Source: Fennellomyces sp. T-0311
Lineage: Eukaryota > Mucoromycota > Mucoromycetes > Mucorales > Lichtheimiaceae
Direction of reading: 5' to 3'
Assembly (NCBI GenBank): GCA_025266875.1
Contig: JALLLT010000013.1
Location: forward strand, 186,001-250,000
Length of the DNA: 64,000 nucleotides
Shown: in pieces, positions 46,182-58,712 of the stretch
Numbering within the stretch: the stretch's first letter is position 1
Layout of the letters: each line of letters starts with the position of its first letter
Position numbers and translations under genes: made by a program
Notes under the pieces: model-generated
Seen by the model: the letters and a program-made list of their open reading frames with translations, nothing else
The model's database searches: none
What the model was told of the DNA's origin: nothing

Positions 46182-49100
46182 ATGGACAAAGAGAACTCTG
46201 AAAAGATATCACAGCATCACAGCGACGAACAACGATCAGTCGAAACAGTACTCGAGCGAATCGGTACCAAAGGGACTTACGGTGAAACAACTGCTAATGC
46301 TGTCGATGTTGATGGTAATGATCGATCAACTAGTTGTGGTTAAACGCATCAGCTAAATTTGTTTCGATTAGCTGCTATCGGTGAATATCAAGAATTAAAG
46401 CGCGAGTTGTCGCGAATCAGTCGCCGTTCTACCCATGCTAGCAAAGTTGAAGAGGGCGAAGTTACCAGAGAAGAATTCAATCTTGATGAATTTTTACATG
46501 GTATGAACAACGATGCCCAACAAGCCGGTATTACGCCCAAACATCTTGGCTTAGTTTGGAAAGATCTGACAGTTGAAGTGAGCACATTACTTTTCCAAAA
46601 GAAATTTTTTTTACTAATCAATTATACAGGGGCTGGGTGCCGATGCACATACAATTCGTGACAACTGGTCCGATCTTTGCGCCGTCTTCAAGGTCTGGAA
46701 ACTATTTGGCTTTGGCAAAAAAGGCTCCAAAAAAACTATCCTGCGAAACCTCAATGGCTTTTGTAAAGATGGTGAAATGCTCCTGGTCCTCGGTCGTCCA
46801 GGTGCTGGTTGCACCAGTCTGCTGAAAGTTCTGGCGAACGTAAGAGGTTCTTTTACACACATCGGTGGTGAAGTCAGCTACGGTGGTATCGATCACAAAA
46901 CGTTCGCCAACCATTTCCGTGGCCAAGCTGTATACAACGAAGAAGAAGATCAGCATTATCCAACACTCACTACCCGACAAACTCTGCAATTTGCTTTACG
47001 CTGCAAGACTCCCGGTGAACGACTCCCCGACGAATCAAAGGGTGACTTTGTCGAGAAAATCATCTATCTGCTCGGTAACATGCTGGGTCTGACAAGACAG
47101 ATGCCTACCATGGTTGGTAACGCCTTTGTCCGTGGCTTGTCTGGTGGTGAACGCAAACGTCTTTCGATCGCCGAAGTCATGACAACACAAAGTTCAATCA
47201 ATTGCTGGGATTGCTCGACACGTGGTTTGGACGCCGCTTCTGCCCTTGATTATGTTCGTGCTCTTCGTGTCATGACCGATGTGTTCAACAAGACCACCGT
47301 TGCAACATTATACCAAGCTTCCAACAGCATCTTCACCTTGTTCGATAAGGTCTTGTTACTCGACGACGGTTACTGTATCTACTTTGGTCCCGTTGAAGAG
47401 GCAAAGTCATATTTCGAAGACCTTGGTTTCTACTGCCCTCCACGTAAATCACTTCCGGATTTCTTGACCGGTCTTTGTAACCCTGTGGAACGTGAAATCA
47501 AGCCCGGTTACGAAAGCTCTGCACCACAACACGCGTCTGAATTCCAAACGCGGTTCTACGAATCCAATATTTACAAGCGAATGATGGTCGAACTCGAAGA
47601 ATATGAGCAAAAGATTGCCTATGAAAATCCAGCTGAAAAATTCAAGGAAGCTGTGGCTGCCGAGCATCAGAAGGGTGCCCCGAAGCGATCACCATACACT
47701 GCCTCCTTCTGGCAACAAGTCAAGGCTCTCACTGTCCGACAATACCATCTTCTTATCAAGGATCGTCATGCGCTTATCTCTCGTTACAGTACGATTCTGA
47801 TCCAAGGTCTCATCACTGCCTCTTGCTTCTACAAGTTACCAACGACTGGCACCGGTGCATTCTCTCGTGGTGGTGCCCTATTTTTCGCAACGCTTTTCAA
47901 CTCTCTGATCTCGCAGACTGAAATGGTGAACTTTTTGACTGGCAAACCTATTTTGGCCAAGCAAAAACATTTTGCCATGTTCCGGCCTTCCGCATTTTAC
48001 ATTGCCCAAGTTATTATGGATGTTCCCTATGCTGTAGTTCAAGGTACATATTATACTATAACTTGACGTATCCAGTAATTACTAACAATACTCTTATGCT
48101 TAAATAGTTGTCTTGTTTGCACTCTGTACATACTTTATGATGGGTCTCAACCTCGATGCTGGCCGATTCTTTACCTTCTGTGTGATTCTATTCTTTATCA
48201 ATATGATGATGAACGGCTTTTTCCGCTTCTGTGGCGCTATTGGCCGGAACTTTTATCTCGGTACTGAAATTGCTGGTATTTTCCTTGTGAGTATGATGAC
48301 ATATACCGGCTACGTTATTCCATACAAGTCTATGCATCCTTGGTTGTACTGGTAAGAATAAATTGGCTCGTGCGAGTAAAGATAACATTCTAATCATACA
48401 ATATCATAGGATTTACTGGATCAATCCTCTTGGCTATGGCTATAAAGCTCTTATTATCAACGAAATGAAGGGCCAGATCTATTCTTGCGACGGCCAAGGC
48501 AATGCTGTACCATATGGACCGGGTTATGATGACTGGGCGCACAAGGTCTGCACCATGAAAGGTGGTACTCCTGGCGAAAGCTTTGTCCGTGGTGATGACT
48601 ATCTCCGAGAAGCGCTTAGCTACGAGCCGTCGCAACTTTGGGCTCCTTATTTCGTTGCTGTTGTCGCATTCTTCCTATTCTTTACCGCCCTTACTGCCGG
48701 ATGCATGGAGTGGATTGATGTCAACAAAGGTGGTGCCCTGACTAAATTGTATGTTCCTGGCAAAGCGCCTAAGCCTCGTACCGATGAAGAAGAAGACGAA
48801 CGCCGCAGAAGACAACAAGATGTTACCAACAAGATGGAAGGACTTTCCACCGGCACCACCTTTTCCTGGCACCACGTACACTATGAGGTTCCTTTCAAGG
48901 GTGGACCACTGCATTTGCTCAACGATATTTCCGGTATTGTCAAGCCTGGCCATCTGACTGCTCTCATGGGTAGCTCAGGTGCGGGTAAAACAACCCTGCT
49001 CGATGTATTGGCTAAGCGCAAGACAATTGGCAAGGTCGACGGACGTGTATACTTGAACAACGAAGCTCTGATGTCCGACTTTGAACGCATTACCGGTTAC

Positions 49101-50802
49101 TGTGAACAAATGGATATCCATCAACCTGCTGTTACTGTCCGTGAAGCCATGCGATTCTCTGCCTACCTGCGTCAAGAAGAAAGTGTACCTAAGGCTGAAA
49201 AGGATGATTACGTCGAACAAATCCTGACCCTTTTGGAAATGGAGGACATTGCAGATGCCCAAATCGGTGATGTCGACCAAGGTGTTGGTATTTCTGTTGA
49301 AGAGCGAAAGCGATTGACCATCGGTATGGAACTGGTTGCCAAGCCCAAGTTGCTCTTCTTGGATGAACCTACCTCCGGTTTGGACGCTCAAAGCTCTTTC
49401 AACATTGTCCGTTTCATCCGAAAACTCGCTGACTGTGGCTGGCCTGTCTTGTGTACCATCCATCAACCTTCGTCTATCCTGTTCGAGCACTTTGACCACT
49501 TGTTACTTTTGGTTCGTGGCGGTCGCACTGCATATTATGGTGAAATTGGCAAGGATGCTCAAACCATGATCAACTACTTTGAATCGAACGGTGGTCCTAC
49601 CTGCTCACCTGATGCCAATCCTGCTGAATACATTTTGGAAGTCGTTGGTGCTGGTACTGCTGGCAAAGCTACACGTGATTGGGCAGATATTTGGGCCAAC
49701 TCTCCTGAAGCAAAGGCGCTGGAAGAAGAACTCGAGGAGATCCATCAACACGCCGAAACAAAACCCACTCGTGAATCGCTTATGTACGCAACATCATTCT
49801 GGACTCAATTCTGGCTTGTCTTTAAGCGTATCAACGTTGCTTACTGGCGTTCGCCCGAGTACAACATTGGTCGTTTCATAACTTTGGAGGCTATTGCATT
49901 GATCACCGGTTTTACCTATTGGAAAATGTCATACACCACATCGGATATGCAGAACCGACTCTTCTTTATGCTTTCAACCTTCATCATGGCCAACATTTTG
50001 GTAAATTCCTATTGTCCTTGGTAGTGTGGCTTAACTTTTAACTCATTGAATTATATAGATTATCCTTACTCAGCCCAAGTTTATGACTGAACGTCTGTAT
50101 TTCCGTCGCGAATACGCTTCCAGATATTACGGCTGGTTCCCCTTCTCTCTGGCGGCCATTCTTGTTGAGATCCCATATATCCTGGTTCTCTGCGCATTCT
50201 ACATGTTTGGCTTCTATTGGACTGCAGGTCTTGTCAACACATCCGAAGCTTGTGGCTACTTCTACCTCATGTTCATCTTCTTTGTGTGCTGGGCTGTTAC
50301 TCTGGGCTTTGTCATCGCTGCATTCTCTGAACATCCAACCATGGCCGCCGTTATTAATCCACTCTTCATCTCTATGCTTATTTTGTTCGCCGGCATGATG
50401 CAGTCCCCGGATGCCATGCCTGACTTTTGGAGCTCATGGATGTACTGGGTGGACCCATTCCACTACTACCTTGAAGGTTTGACCACCAACGAAATGGAGC
50501 ATCTACCTGTTGTCTGCAAGGATTTGGATTTGGTCAAGTTCACGCCTCCTGCGAACCAGACATGCGGCGAGTATACTGCGAACTTCTTTGCCGGCGGTGC
50601 GACCGGATACATTACCGACGAAAGTGCGACGGATTTATGCCACTATTGTCAGTACAGCTCCGGTGCCGAGTATTATGAGACAATTTATCAATGGGACGGA
50701 AAGAAGAAGTGGAGAAACCTAGGTATCATGATCTGCTACTTTGCATTCAACGTCCTTGTCTTTATCGCACTCTGCTTCTGGAAGAAGAAGGGTAGACGAT
50801 AA
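46182..50802 (+). CDS. PDR-type full-size ABCG transporter (copy A)
   Basis: Pleiotropic drug-resistance efflux pump of the plasma membrane with (NBD-TMD)x2 layout. Exons: 46182-46314, 46372-46577, 46630-48043, 48108-48351, 48410-50000, 50059-50802; 1443 residues. NBD1: Walker A GRPGAGCTS (Cys replaces the usual Lys, typical of PDR pumps), signature LSGGERKRLSIAEV, and CWDCSTRGLDAASAL. NBD2: canonical Walker A GSSGAGKTTLLD, degenerate signature ISVEERKRLTIG, Walker B LLFLDEPTSGLDAQSS. Six-helix membrane domains follow each NBD, and a Cys-rich external loop lies before the last helix. The asymmetric NBDs give one consensus ATP site. Its paralogue is encoded tail to tail 1.1 kb downstream. Confidence 0.96.
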
Positions 50803-51935
50803 ATAGCATTTTTTCTGTTTCTGCATTTGTTTTTCCCTCAACACACAACTTTTTGTAATACCTTATCATCACGCCTCACTTTATATCACACTTTACACTT
50901 TGCTTTTTTTTATTTCATAGATTTTATGCAAAATATATAATACTACTCAGTACAATGTGACTTCAACAACGTGGACTTACGAGTATACTTATGCATATCT
51001 AATTGCGTTTTCATCAGGTAAAACAGAGCATACATATATGTAAATCAACATTTTCCTATATTGCTCTGGTTTTATCTTGTGTGATAATACCACTACAGTA
51101 TATTTCCCGAGTTGCCTACTAAGCATCTAATACAGTAGCGAAATCCAATCGTTAGATCAGTTTTTATGCCAATCCAAAGCTAATAAAAATGGGGTTGACT
51201 ACGTTCACTCCAAAAAGTGTGCCTCCACACTCTATTTTTCTAAAAGGAGCACAGTGGGTCCGTTTTAAGTGGGGCTTCGTATGCAGTTGAACTGATGTAC
51301 CAAGGAGATCTGATCGCTGGATCAGTTTTTTCAACGAAAGCATTATAAGATGATGTTGTAAGTTGCTAGCCTGTGGTTTTTCGAACTTTCTCTTTTTCAT
51401 GTCATGTGTTCTTGCTCTGAAATTTCATTTCGTATGCTTTTTACCTATTTGCGTCTAGCAGGAATTGTCCTGTTTTCAGTCATAACTTGATCCCAACTTA
51501 TGCTAGAAACACAAGCTCAACGGTTACATGAAGCGCACGTTTTGAAGCACTTACCATAAAGTTAATACCGGTCAATATACCTCATAAACGCTTGAAAATC
51601 ACGTTTAAAGCCAAAAATACATTCCTTCCAAGTGAACTTCCTCCTCTGCCCTAATTTTTTGAGCTGCTACGTACCATCACAGCATGTTTCATCCATCAAG
51701 CATGCTTAAAAATATATGGTACATCTCACTGCGATGTGATTTAGCAGTAGCTCAGCTACATAGGTTGTGACTATGAGTTTGGTCCTAACAAATACAATCG
51801 AAGTCTATCCAAACATATGGATGAAACACGTAGCTATATACGCAATATATTGTATGATCATAAATTATAAATACATGTAGATACAGTTTATTTATTCTAC
51901 TATCATATGGTGAGGATGACATATAGAACTTATAT
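50803..51935. other. convergent 3' intergenic region between the two ABC transporters
   Basis: About 1.1 kb with both 3' ends. Direct repeats of a gatcagttttt motif occur near 51155 and 51320, and a gatctgatcgctggatcagt stretch resembles one near 63465. No gene was recognised. Confidence 0.35.
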
Positions 51936-54900
51936 TTATCTTCTAGGCTTTCTAGTAAGATACACGAGGGCTTGGAACACCAGGACATTTAACGCAAAAT
52001 AGCAGATGATAATTCCCAGGTTGCGGTATCTGTGGCTCGCGTCCCACTGGAATGTCTGTGTGTAATATTGCTTACCAGATGTGTATTTGCAGTACTGGCA
52101 TTGCGATGTTGCTTCGGGGTTAGCGATGTAGCCGGTCGACGCAGGACTGCTAAGGTAATTTTCCATGTATGATCCGCATGTCTCGCCAGGTGGAGGGTCA
52201 AAGATTGCAAAGTCGAAAGGCTTGCATTGCACTGGTAATTTTTCCATTTCGTTGACGGTAAGTCCTATTTTAGAGAGAGTTAGTGATTTGAAAGCTCGTA
52301 TTAAATTGCAAGGATATATCATACCTTCTATGTAATAATGGAAAGGGTCAAGCCAGTACATCCATGAGCTCCAGAAATGTGGCATGGCTTGTGGCGTCTG
52401 CATCAAACCAGCAAATAAAATAAGCATCGAGATAAACAAAGGATTAATGACGGCTAGGATAAGCAAAAAAAGTTGGATTAGAGCTAAGAGATGATTACTT
52501 GACAAAAGTACTTACAGGCCATAGTGTGGCTCGTCGAAATAGCCGCAATTAAGAATCCAAGTGTGACAGCCCAGAATACGAAGAAGACCACCATGATGAA
52601 AAAGTAGCCGCACTGATCTGAGCTGTTTACCAAACCAGCAGTCCAGTAAAACCCAAACATGAAGAAAGCACTGAAGAAAATACAATAAGGTACTTCAACT
52701 AATACTGACGTGAGACCAAACGGTAACCAGCCATAGTAGCGAGATGCATAATCACGTTGGAAATACAGTCGTTCAGTCATGAACTTGGGTTGGGCCAAGA
52801 TAATCTATTACGGAATGTTAGTGATATTTGTCGGATTTATACTACAATGCTAATTATACCAGTGTTTGTGCCATGATAAACGTTGCGAGCAAAACGAATA
52901 CACGGTTTTGCATGTCTGAAGAAGTATATGACATCTTCCAATAGGTAAAACCGTTGAGCAAGGAAATACACATGACTGTAAAAAACCGACCAAGGTTGTA
53001 GTTGGGAGAACGCCAATAAGCAAGTGCCATACGCTTGTGCACCAACCAAAACTGTGTCCAGAAAGAAGTTGCGTAACGGACTGACTTGCGAGTGGGATGT
53101 TGGTCGGCATTTTGATGGATTTCTTCAAGTTCTTCCTCAAGTGCCATTGCTTCATCAGATTCCGCCCAAATTTCGGCCCAATCGCGCTTAGGACCTCGAC
53201 CTGATGCTGTTCCGGCACCGACAACCTCCAGAATATATTCTGCAGGATTCGCGTCGTCGGGGCAGGTAGGCCCGCCACGAGATTCAAAGTAGTCGATCAT
53301 GGTTTTGGAATTCTTGCCAATAGGTCCATGATACGCTGTCTTACCACCACGGACAAGCAATAGCAAATGGTCGAAATGCTCAAACAAGATAGCAGAAGGT
53401 TGATGAATAGTGCACAAAACGGGCCAGCCAGCGTCCGCCAGTTTACGGACAAACCGAACAATGTTGTAAGAGCTTTGTGCGTCCAATCCAGATGTGGGTT
53501 CGTCTAAAAATAGCAGCTTTGGCTTGCTCACAAGCTCGAGTCCAATCGTCAAACGTTTGCGTTCTTCGACAGAGATACCGGCGCCCTTGTCGACGTCGCC
53601 AATTTGAGCGTCACCAATATCCTCCATCTCCAACAAAGTCAAGATGCGTTCAACATAGTCGTCCTTTTCAGCCTTCGGCACATCCTTGTCTTGGCGCAAA
53701 TATGCAGAGAATCGCATGGCTTCACGAACAGTGACAGCAGGTTGATGCACATCCATTTGCTCACAGTAACCGGTGATTCGTTCAAAATCGGACATTAGAG
53801 CTTCGCCATTTAGATATACTCGGCCATCGATCTTGCCAATTGTCTTTCGCTTGGCCAATACATCGAGCAGGGTTGTTTTACCCGCGCCTGAGCTACCCAT
53901 CAGAGCAGTCAGATGACCAGGCTTGACAATACCGGAAATATCGTTGAGCAATTGCAGTGGTCCTCCTTTGAACGGCACAGTATAGTTCATATGGTGCCAT
54001 GAGAACGTGGTACCCGAGCCTTCGGCTTTCATTTCCTCGGTAACTTGATGCTGCCGTTTGATGCGTTCCTCTTCATCTTCGTTTGTTTTTGGTTTAGGTG
54101 CTTTTCCTGGAAGATATAACTTGGTCAAGCTACCAGTTCCACTGGGGTGCAGATATTCCATGGCAGATGCAGTCAAGAACGTAAACAGCAAAAAATACGC
54201 GACAACAACGACAAAGTCTGGTGCCCAGCGATAGGATGTCTTGTAACTGAACTCTTCTAGAAGATAGGCGTCACCAAGCACAAAATCTTCTCCGGGATTT
54301 CCGCCCTTCATCGTGCATACTTTGTACTGCCAATCGTCGTAACCTGGACCATAGGGTACTGCATTGCCTGGACCTTCGCAGGAGTATCGTTGGCCCGCCA
54401 TTTCGTTCTTGATCAACGCCTGATACCCATAACCTTTTGACAAAGAATTAGTGAATCATACATTAACAACACAATGACGATAGAGTACCTAGCGGATTCA
54501 TCCAATAAATCCTAAATTGTCCTGGGATCAGTACATTGCACTTGACACAAAAAACGAAACACATACCAATAAAGCCACGGATGCATTGTTTTGTACGGAA
54601 TCACGTAGCCAGTGTATGTTACCAGAGCAATAAGCAGGATACCAGAAATTTGGGTGGCCGTATAGAAATTTGATGTACAAGCGCCAAACAGCCGGAAAAG
54701 ACCGTTCATCATCATGTTGACAAAGAACAGAATGATGAAAAATGTGAAGAAGCGGCCCGCGTCAAGATTCAATCCCATCATAAAGTACGCACAAAACGCA
54801 TAGAGAAGTACTATATAGTGGCCAAATAAGTAGCTGTTAGCACCAGTCCCACACCTCCATACCTTGTACTATTGCGTACGGCACATCCATGATCACCTGT

Positions 54901-56760
54901 GCTAGATAAAAGGCAGACGGTCGGTACATGGCAAAATGCTTGTGTTTTTCCAGGATCGGGCGCCCAGTCATAAAGTTCGACAATTCAGACTGGGAAATAA
55001 AGGCATTGAAAAGCAGCGAAAAAAAGATTGCACCACCGCGAGAAAATGCACCGAGGCCAGTTAGCGGTAACTTGAAGAAACAGGAGGCTGTAATCAATCC
55101 TTGGATAAGGATGGTTCCGTATCGCGAAATCAATGCCTGTCGATCCTTGAGTAACAAATGGTACTGACGAACAGTAAGTGCCTTGACTTGTTGATAAAAC
55201 GACGCAGTATATGGAAACTTTTTAGGGGCACGTTTTTGATGCTCTTCGCGAATTGCTTTGGCAAATAGCTCTGCCGGTTTCGTCCTCTCAATCTCGTTTT
55301 CATACGCGTGGAGCTGCTTCGTCATATCTTGGAATACTTGCGAGCTTTTGTAGGCTTCTTCGAACTCGGATGCGTGTTGAGGGGTCTTGTCTTCATAGCC
55401 TGGCTTGAATTCACGCTCCATTGGGTTGCATAGACCAGTCAAGAAATCCGGAATGGATTTGCGCGGAGGACAATAGAAGCCAAGATCTTCAAAGTATTCT
55501 TTGGCCTTTTCCACTGGCCCAAAATAGATGCAGTAGCCGTCATCGAGAACAAGTACCTTGTCAAACAAGGTGAAAATACTGTTGGAAGCTTGGTAAAGCG
55601 ATGCAATGGTTGTCTTTTTGAACAAGTCCGTCATGATTCGTAACGAGCGCACATAGTCGAGAGCTGAAGCAGCATCCAGACCACGGGTCGAACAGTCCCA
55701 GCAGGTGATTGTACTCAGCGTTGTCATGACTTCGGCGATAGACAGTCGTTTTCGCTCACCACCAGATAAGCCTCGCACAAATGCATTTCCGACCATGGTG
55801 TTCATTTGCTTTGTCAAACCGAGCATGTTGCCGAGCAAGTAGATAACATTCTTGACAAATACCTTCTTTGATTCATCGGGCAAGCGCTTGCCAGGGGTCT
55901 TACACCGCAAAGCAAATTGAAGCGTTTGCTTCGTCGTCAATGTAGGATAGTGTTGATCTTCTTCTTCGTTATAGACGGCCTGGCCACGATAATGTTTGGC
56001 GAAAAACGAAGGATCGATGCCACCGTAACTGACATCACCCTCTACATCCGTATATTGCTGGCGCACGTTGGCAATGATCTTGAGGAAACTGGTACAGCCG
56101 GATCCCGGACGACCCAATACAAGGAGCATCTCGCCATCTCTGCAAAATCCGGTCAAACTTCGCAAGATGGTCCTTTTGCTACCCTTGGTACCGATGTTGA
56201 AGAATTTCCATGGTGTGAAGACTTTGATCAATTGGTTGGAGTTGGTTGGAATCTTGTGGGCATCGGCACCCCACCCCTGTTTAACAAAGATTAAGCACCT
56301 TAAAAACACAAATGGAGAGCATTCTATACCTTGACAACAAGATCCTTCCAAACCACACCAAGTCGTTTGGTTATAATACCGCTTGCCTCAGTTTCTTCGG
56401 TGACACCGTGCATAAATTCGTCAAGGTTGAATTCTTCAGGTTGCGCTTCTTCTTCTCCTTCCTCGAGCTTAACACTAGGCCGCCGGCGTGTTGATCTGCG
56501 GCTGGCTGTCGTTAATTCACGCTTTAGATCACGATACTGGCCCTTCGCAGCTATAGATATGTACAGAGTCACTATCTGGCCAAGTTATTGAGACGTCTTT
56601 TGTTACATTCAACGTTGACTTGGTTAGCGCCTGGCTCGCCGTATGTGTCATGATGGCCGGGTTGGTCTTCTACATAAGTATCCGCCGATCCTGTATAAGA
56701 CGTTCGTGGAACCGATTCACGGTTCTGTTGCTTTTCAGCTTGGAGTTTTTCTTCATTCAT
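51936..56760 (-). CDS. PDR-type full-size ABCG transporter (copy B)
   Basis: Paralogue of copy A on the opposite strand. Exons: 56760-56607, 56550-56330, 56276-54863, 54810-54567, 54511-54489, 54433-52860, 52804-52516, 52453-52325, 52264-51936; 1458 residues. NBD1 has GRPGSGCTS, LSGGERKRLSIAEV and CWDCSTRGLD; NBD2 has GSSGAGKTTLLD, ISVEERKRLTIG and LLFLDEPTSGLDAQSS. Exons of 1414 and 244 nt match copy A exactly in length, but B has three extra introns, creating a 23-nt exon (54511-54489) near the end of the first membrane domain. The N-terminus is charged and Gln/Asp-rich. Role as for copy A; divergent from CFAP20, 260 bases apart. Confidence 0.96.
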
Positions 56761-57020
56761 GTAGAGTAATAAAGAAGAAGAGTGAACAATTGTAAATTCT
56801 GCCTTGTTGAGGGGTTAGTGATATTCGTTTGGAAGGGTTTTTAACGTTCAAGCAATAAGCACTCAGATCCCCTGCTGAAACCGTAACTCGAGCGCTCCCC
56901 ATGATGTATTTACGAAAGACTCTGCAGCAATATTGTCGGGCTCGGTTCCTGCCAAAAAAAAAAAGATATTGCCAGGCAACGGGCGTCAAATTTTACAGAG
57001 TTGGTGAACTTCTTTTCCAT

Positions 57021-57791
57021 ATGTTTAAAAATACCTTTCAGGCACGTCTCAACCGGTACACATTCATTAGGCATGCATTCAGCTAACACCTACATACACC
57101 CTACAGTCAGGCTTTCTTTCCATACTATACAGTCTTGGGTAAGTGCTCACCATTCCCGTTTTATACACAATCTCTTACGGACAATCCATATAGCAACGAG
57201 CCATTACAACTATGGCACAGTCAACTGCCCGCCAGAAACGATCAGGAAGCATCACAAATACAGCTTGTCGACGACGATCTCATCAGCTCCAAAGTGATTG
57301 AATTGCTGTCGCCCAATCTGTCAGAAACATATATTACGTGTCCAGCGCTATTCAATCGGACGCTTGGGATCAAGCTGCCGTTTATTGTCTTGATTGCGAA
57401 AAACCTGGGCAAATATTTTTCGTTTGAAGTAGAAGTGCTGGACGACAAGGGCGAGACGCGTCGATTTCGTGCATCGAATTATCAGGTATCCACCCGGGTG
57501 AAGCCATATATCACTACCATGCCGATGCGGTTGGATCCTGGCTGGAACCAGATTGTATTCAATCTTGCGGACTACGTCAAGCGCGCCTATGCCACAAACT
57601 ATGTCGAGACAACACGCGTCACGGTGCATGCCAACTGTCGTCTGCGTCGGATCTACTTCACCGATCGACTCTATGCCGAAGAGGAGCTGCCTGCCGAGTT
57701 CAAGCTTTTCTTACCGGTAAGCATCTGAATATTGCAACGGGTTTATTGGCTTGCTGACAAAGCGCGTGTGCAGATCCAACGAGCAGCATAA
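57021..57791 (+). CDS. CFAP20: CFAP20/Bug22 family protein
   Basis: Conserved protein of cilia, basal bodies and the nucleus. Exons: 57021-57041, 57107-57138, 57194-57716, 57774-57791; 197 residues (human 193). Matches throughout: [108 protein letters not shown] and PAEFKLFLP. Intron 1 (57042-57106) must use a GC donor (CAG/GCACGT) with a normal CAG acceptor, since only this joins MFKNTFQ to SGFLS. The segment after WHS (about 25 residues) is divergent from the animal proteins. If this fungus lacks flagella, the protein must serve a non-ciliary role. Confidence 0.93.
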
Positions 57792-57916
57792 TCCCCACAC
57801 AACACCCGCTTTGGAACCGGCTTCCAACCCCCCTCACCATCGCTCAAACAAGACGCAATCCCATTTCGTTATTCTTTCTGGCATCTTCATTAAACATCAA
57901 ACGGATATTCTTATGC

Positions 57917-58578
57917 TTAGATTTTGAGCTTGAGCTTGTGCTCCATTGCAGCGTGAACATCCAACATATCAGTCGACATGGCTGGGTCTAAAAGTAAAGC
58001 GTAAGTTGGATTGCTCGCGCGTCCCTCTGTCTCTCTCGACCTACCGTTCAAGAAGTCTTCAAAGTCGATTGTCTCATCTCGGCCCATCAGGATATCCAAA
58101 TGCACGTTCGACGATGGTAATACGGGAAGTCGTTGGTGCTAAGGAAGAGTCAGTAAATGAGCAAGCGTATATGAAATCAGTAGCTTGCAGACTTACCTGG
58201 CTAACGATATCTCTCTCCATCATCATGCGGATAGGTGCGTGCATACCGTGTGCTTGTCGAGCCATATTTAACTTGAGCTCCCACTGTGATTCGTGCCACT
58301 ACCAATCTTTCATGAAGTCACTGTTTCGAGATATTGCTAGTCGACCTACGTTCTCCAATCGTTGTTCGAGAGGATGGCCAGGTAAAACCTCGGTCTTAAT
58401 GGAGCGTGTACCGTATCGGAAGGCATCATGGCCGCCCAATTCGGCGTGCTTCGTGTCAAATGTCGACTTGGAGTTGTCGCTAGGCTGGGAAGAAGGGGCG
58501 ATACGAAGAGACTGTTGCAAGAAATAATTAGATTATGTTCGCGATCGCACTTGATTCAGGTTTTATGTTCTTTACCAT
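57917..58578 (-). CDS. UMP1: proteasome maturation factor UMP1 (POMP)
   Basis: Chaperone of 20S proteasome assembly, degraded once the core particle matures. Exons: 58578-58576, 58511-58350, 58298-58197, 58138-58045, 57987-57917; 143 residues (yeast 148). Motifs: HDAFRYGTRSIKTEVLPGHP, then EHPLEQRLEN-type helix, LKLNMARQAHGMHAPIRMMM, LPVLPSSNVHLDILMGRDET and DFEDFLNDP, ending EHKLKLKI. The first coding exon is only the ATG, followed at once by a GT donor. Convergent with CFAP20 (125 bases) and divergent from TLS1 (134 bases), suggesting a shared bidirectional promoter. Confidence 0.95.
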
Positions 58579-58712
58579 TATGGTATGCTTGAAAGGTAGG
58601 TTCAAAAAAAGGGACGCGCAAGCGAAGTTATAGGCAGGATAGCCAATCAGATCACAGCTCAGACTAAAGGCGGAAGTGGCTGTGGTCAAGTGGGAGACAG
58701 CTCTTTGTTACC
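58579..58712. promoter_or_regulatory. compact bidirectional promoter of UMP1 and TLS1
   Basis: Only 134 bases separate the divergent start codons. Both genes are broadly expressed house-keeping genes, so joint control is likely. No clear TATA box or Rpn4-type PACE element was recognised by eye. Confidence 0.5.
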
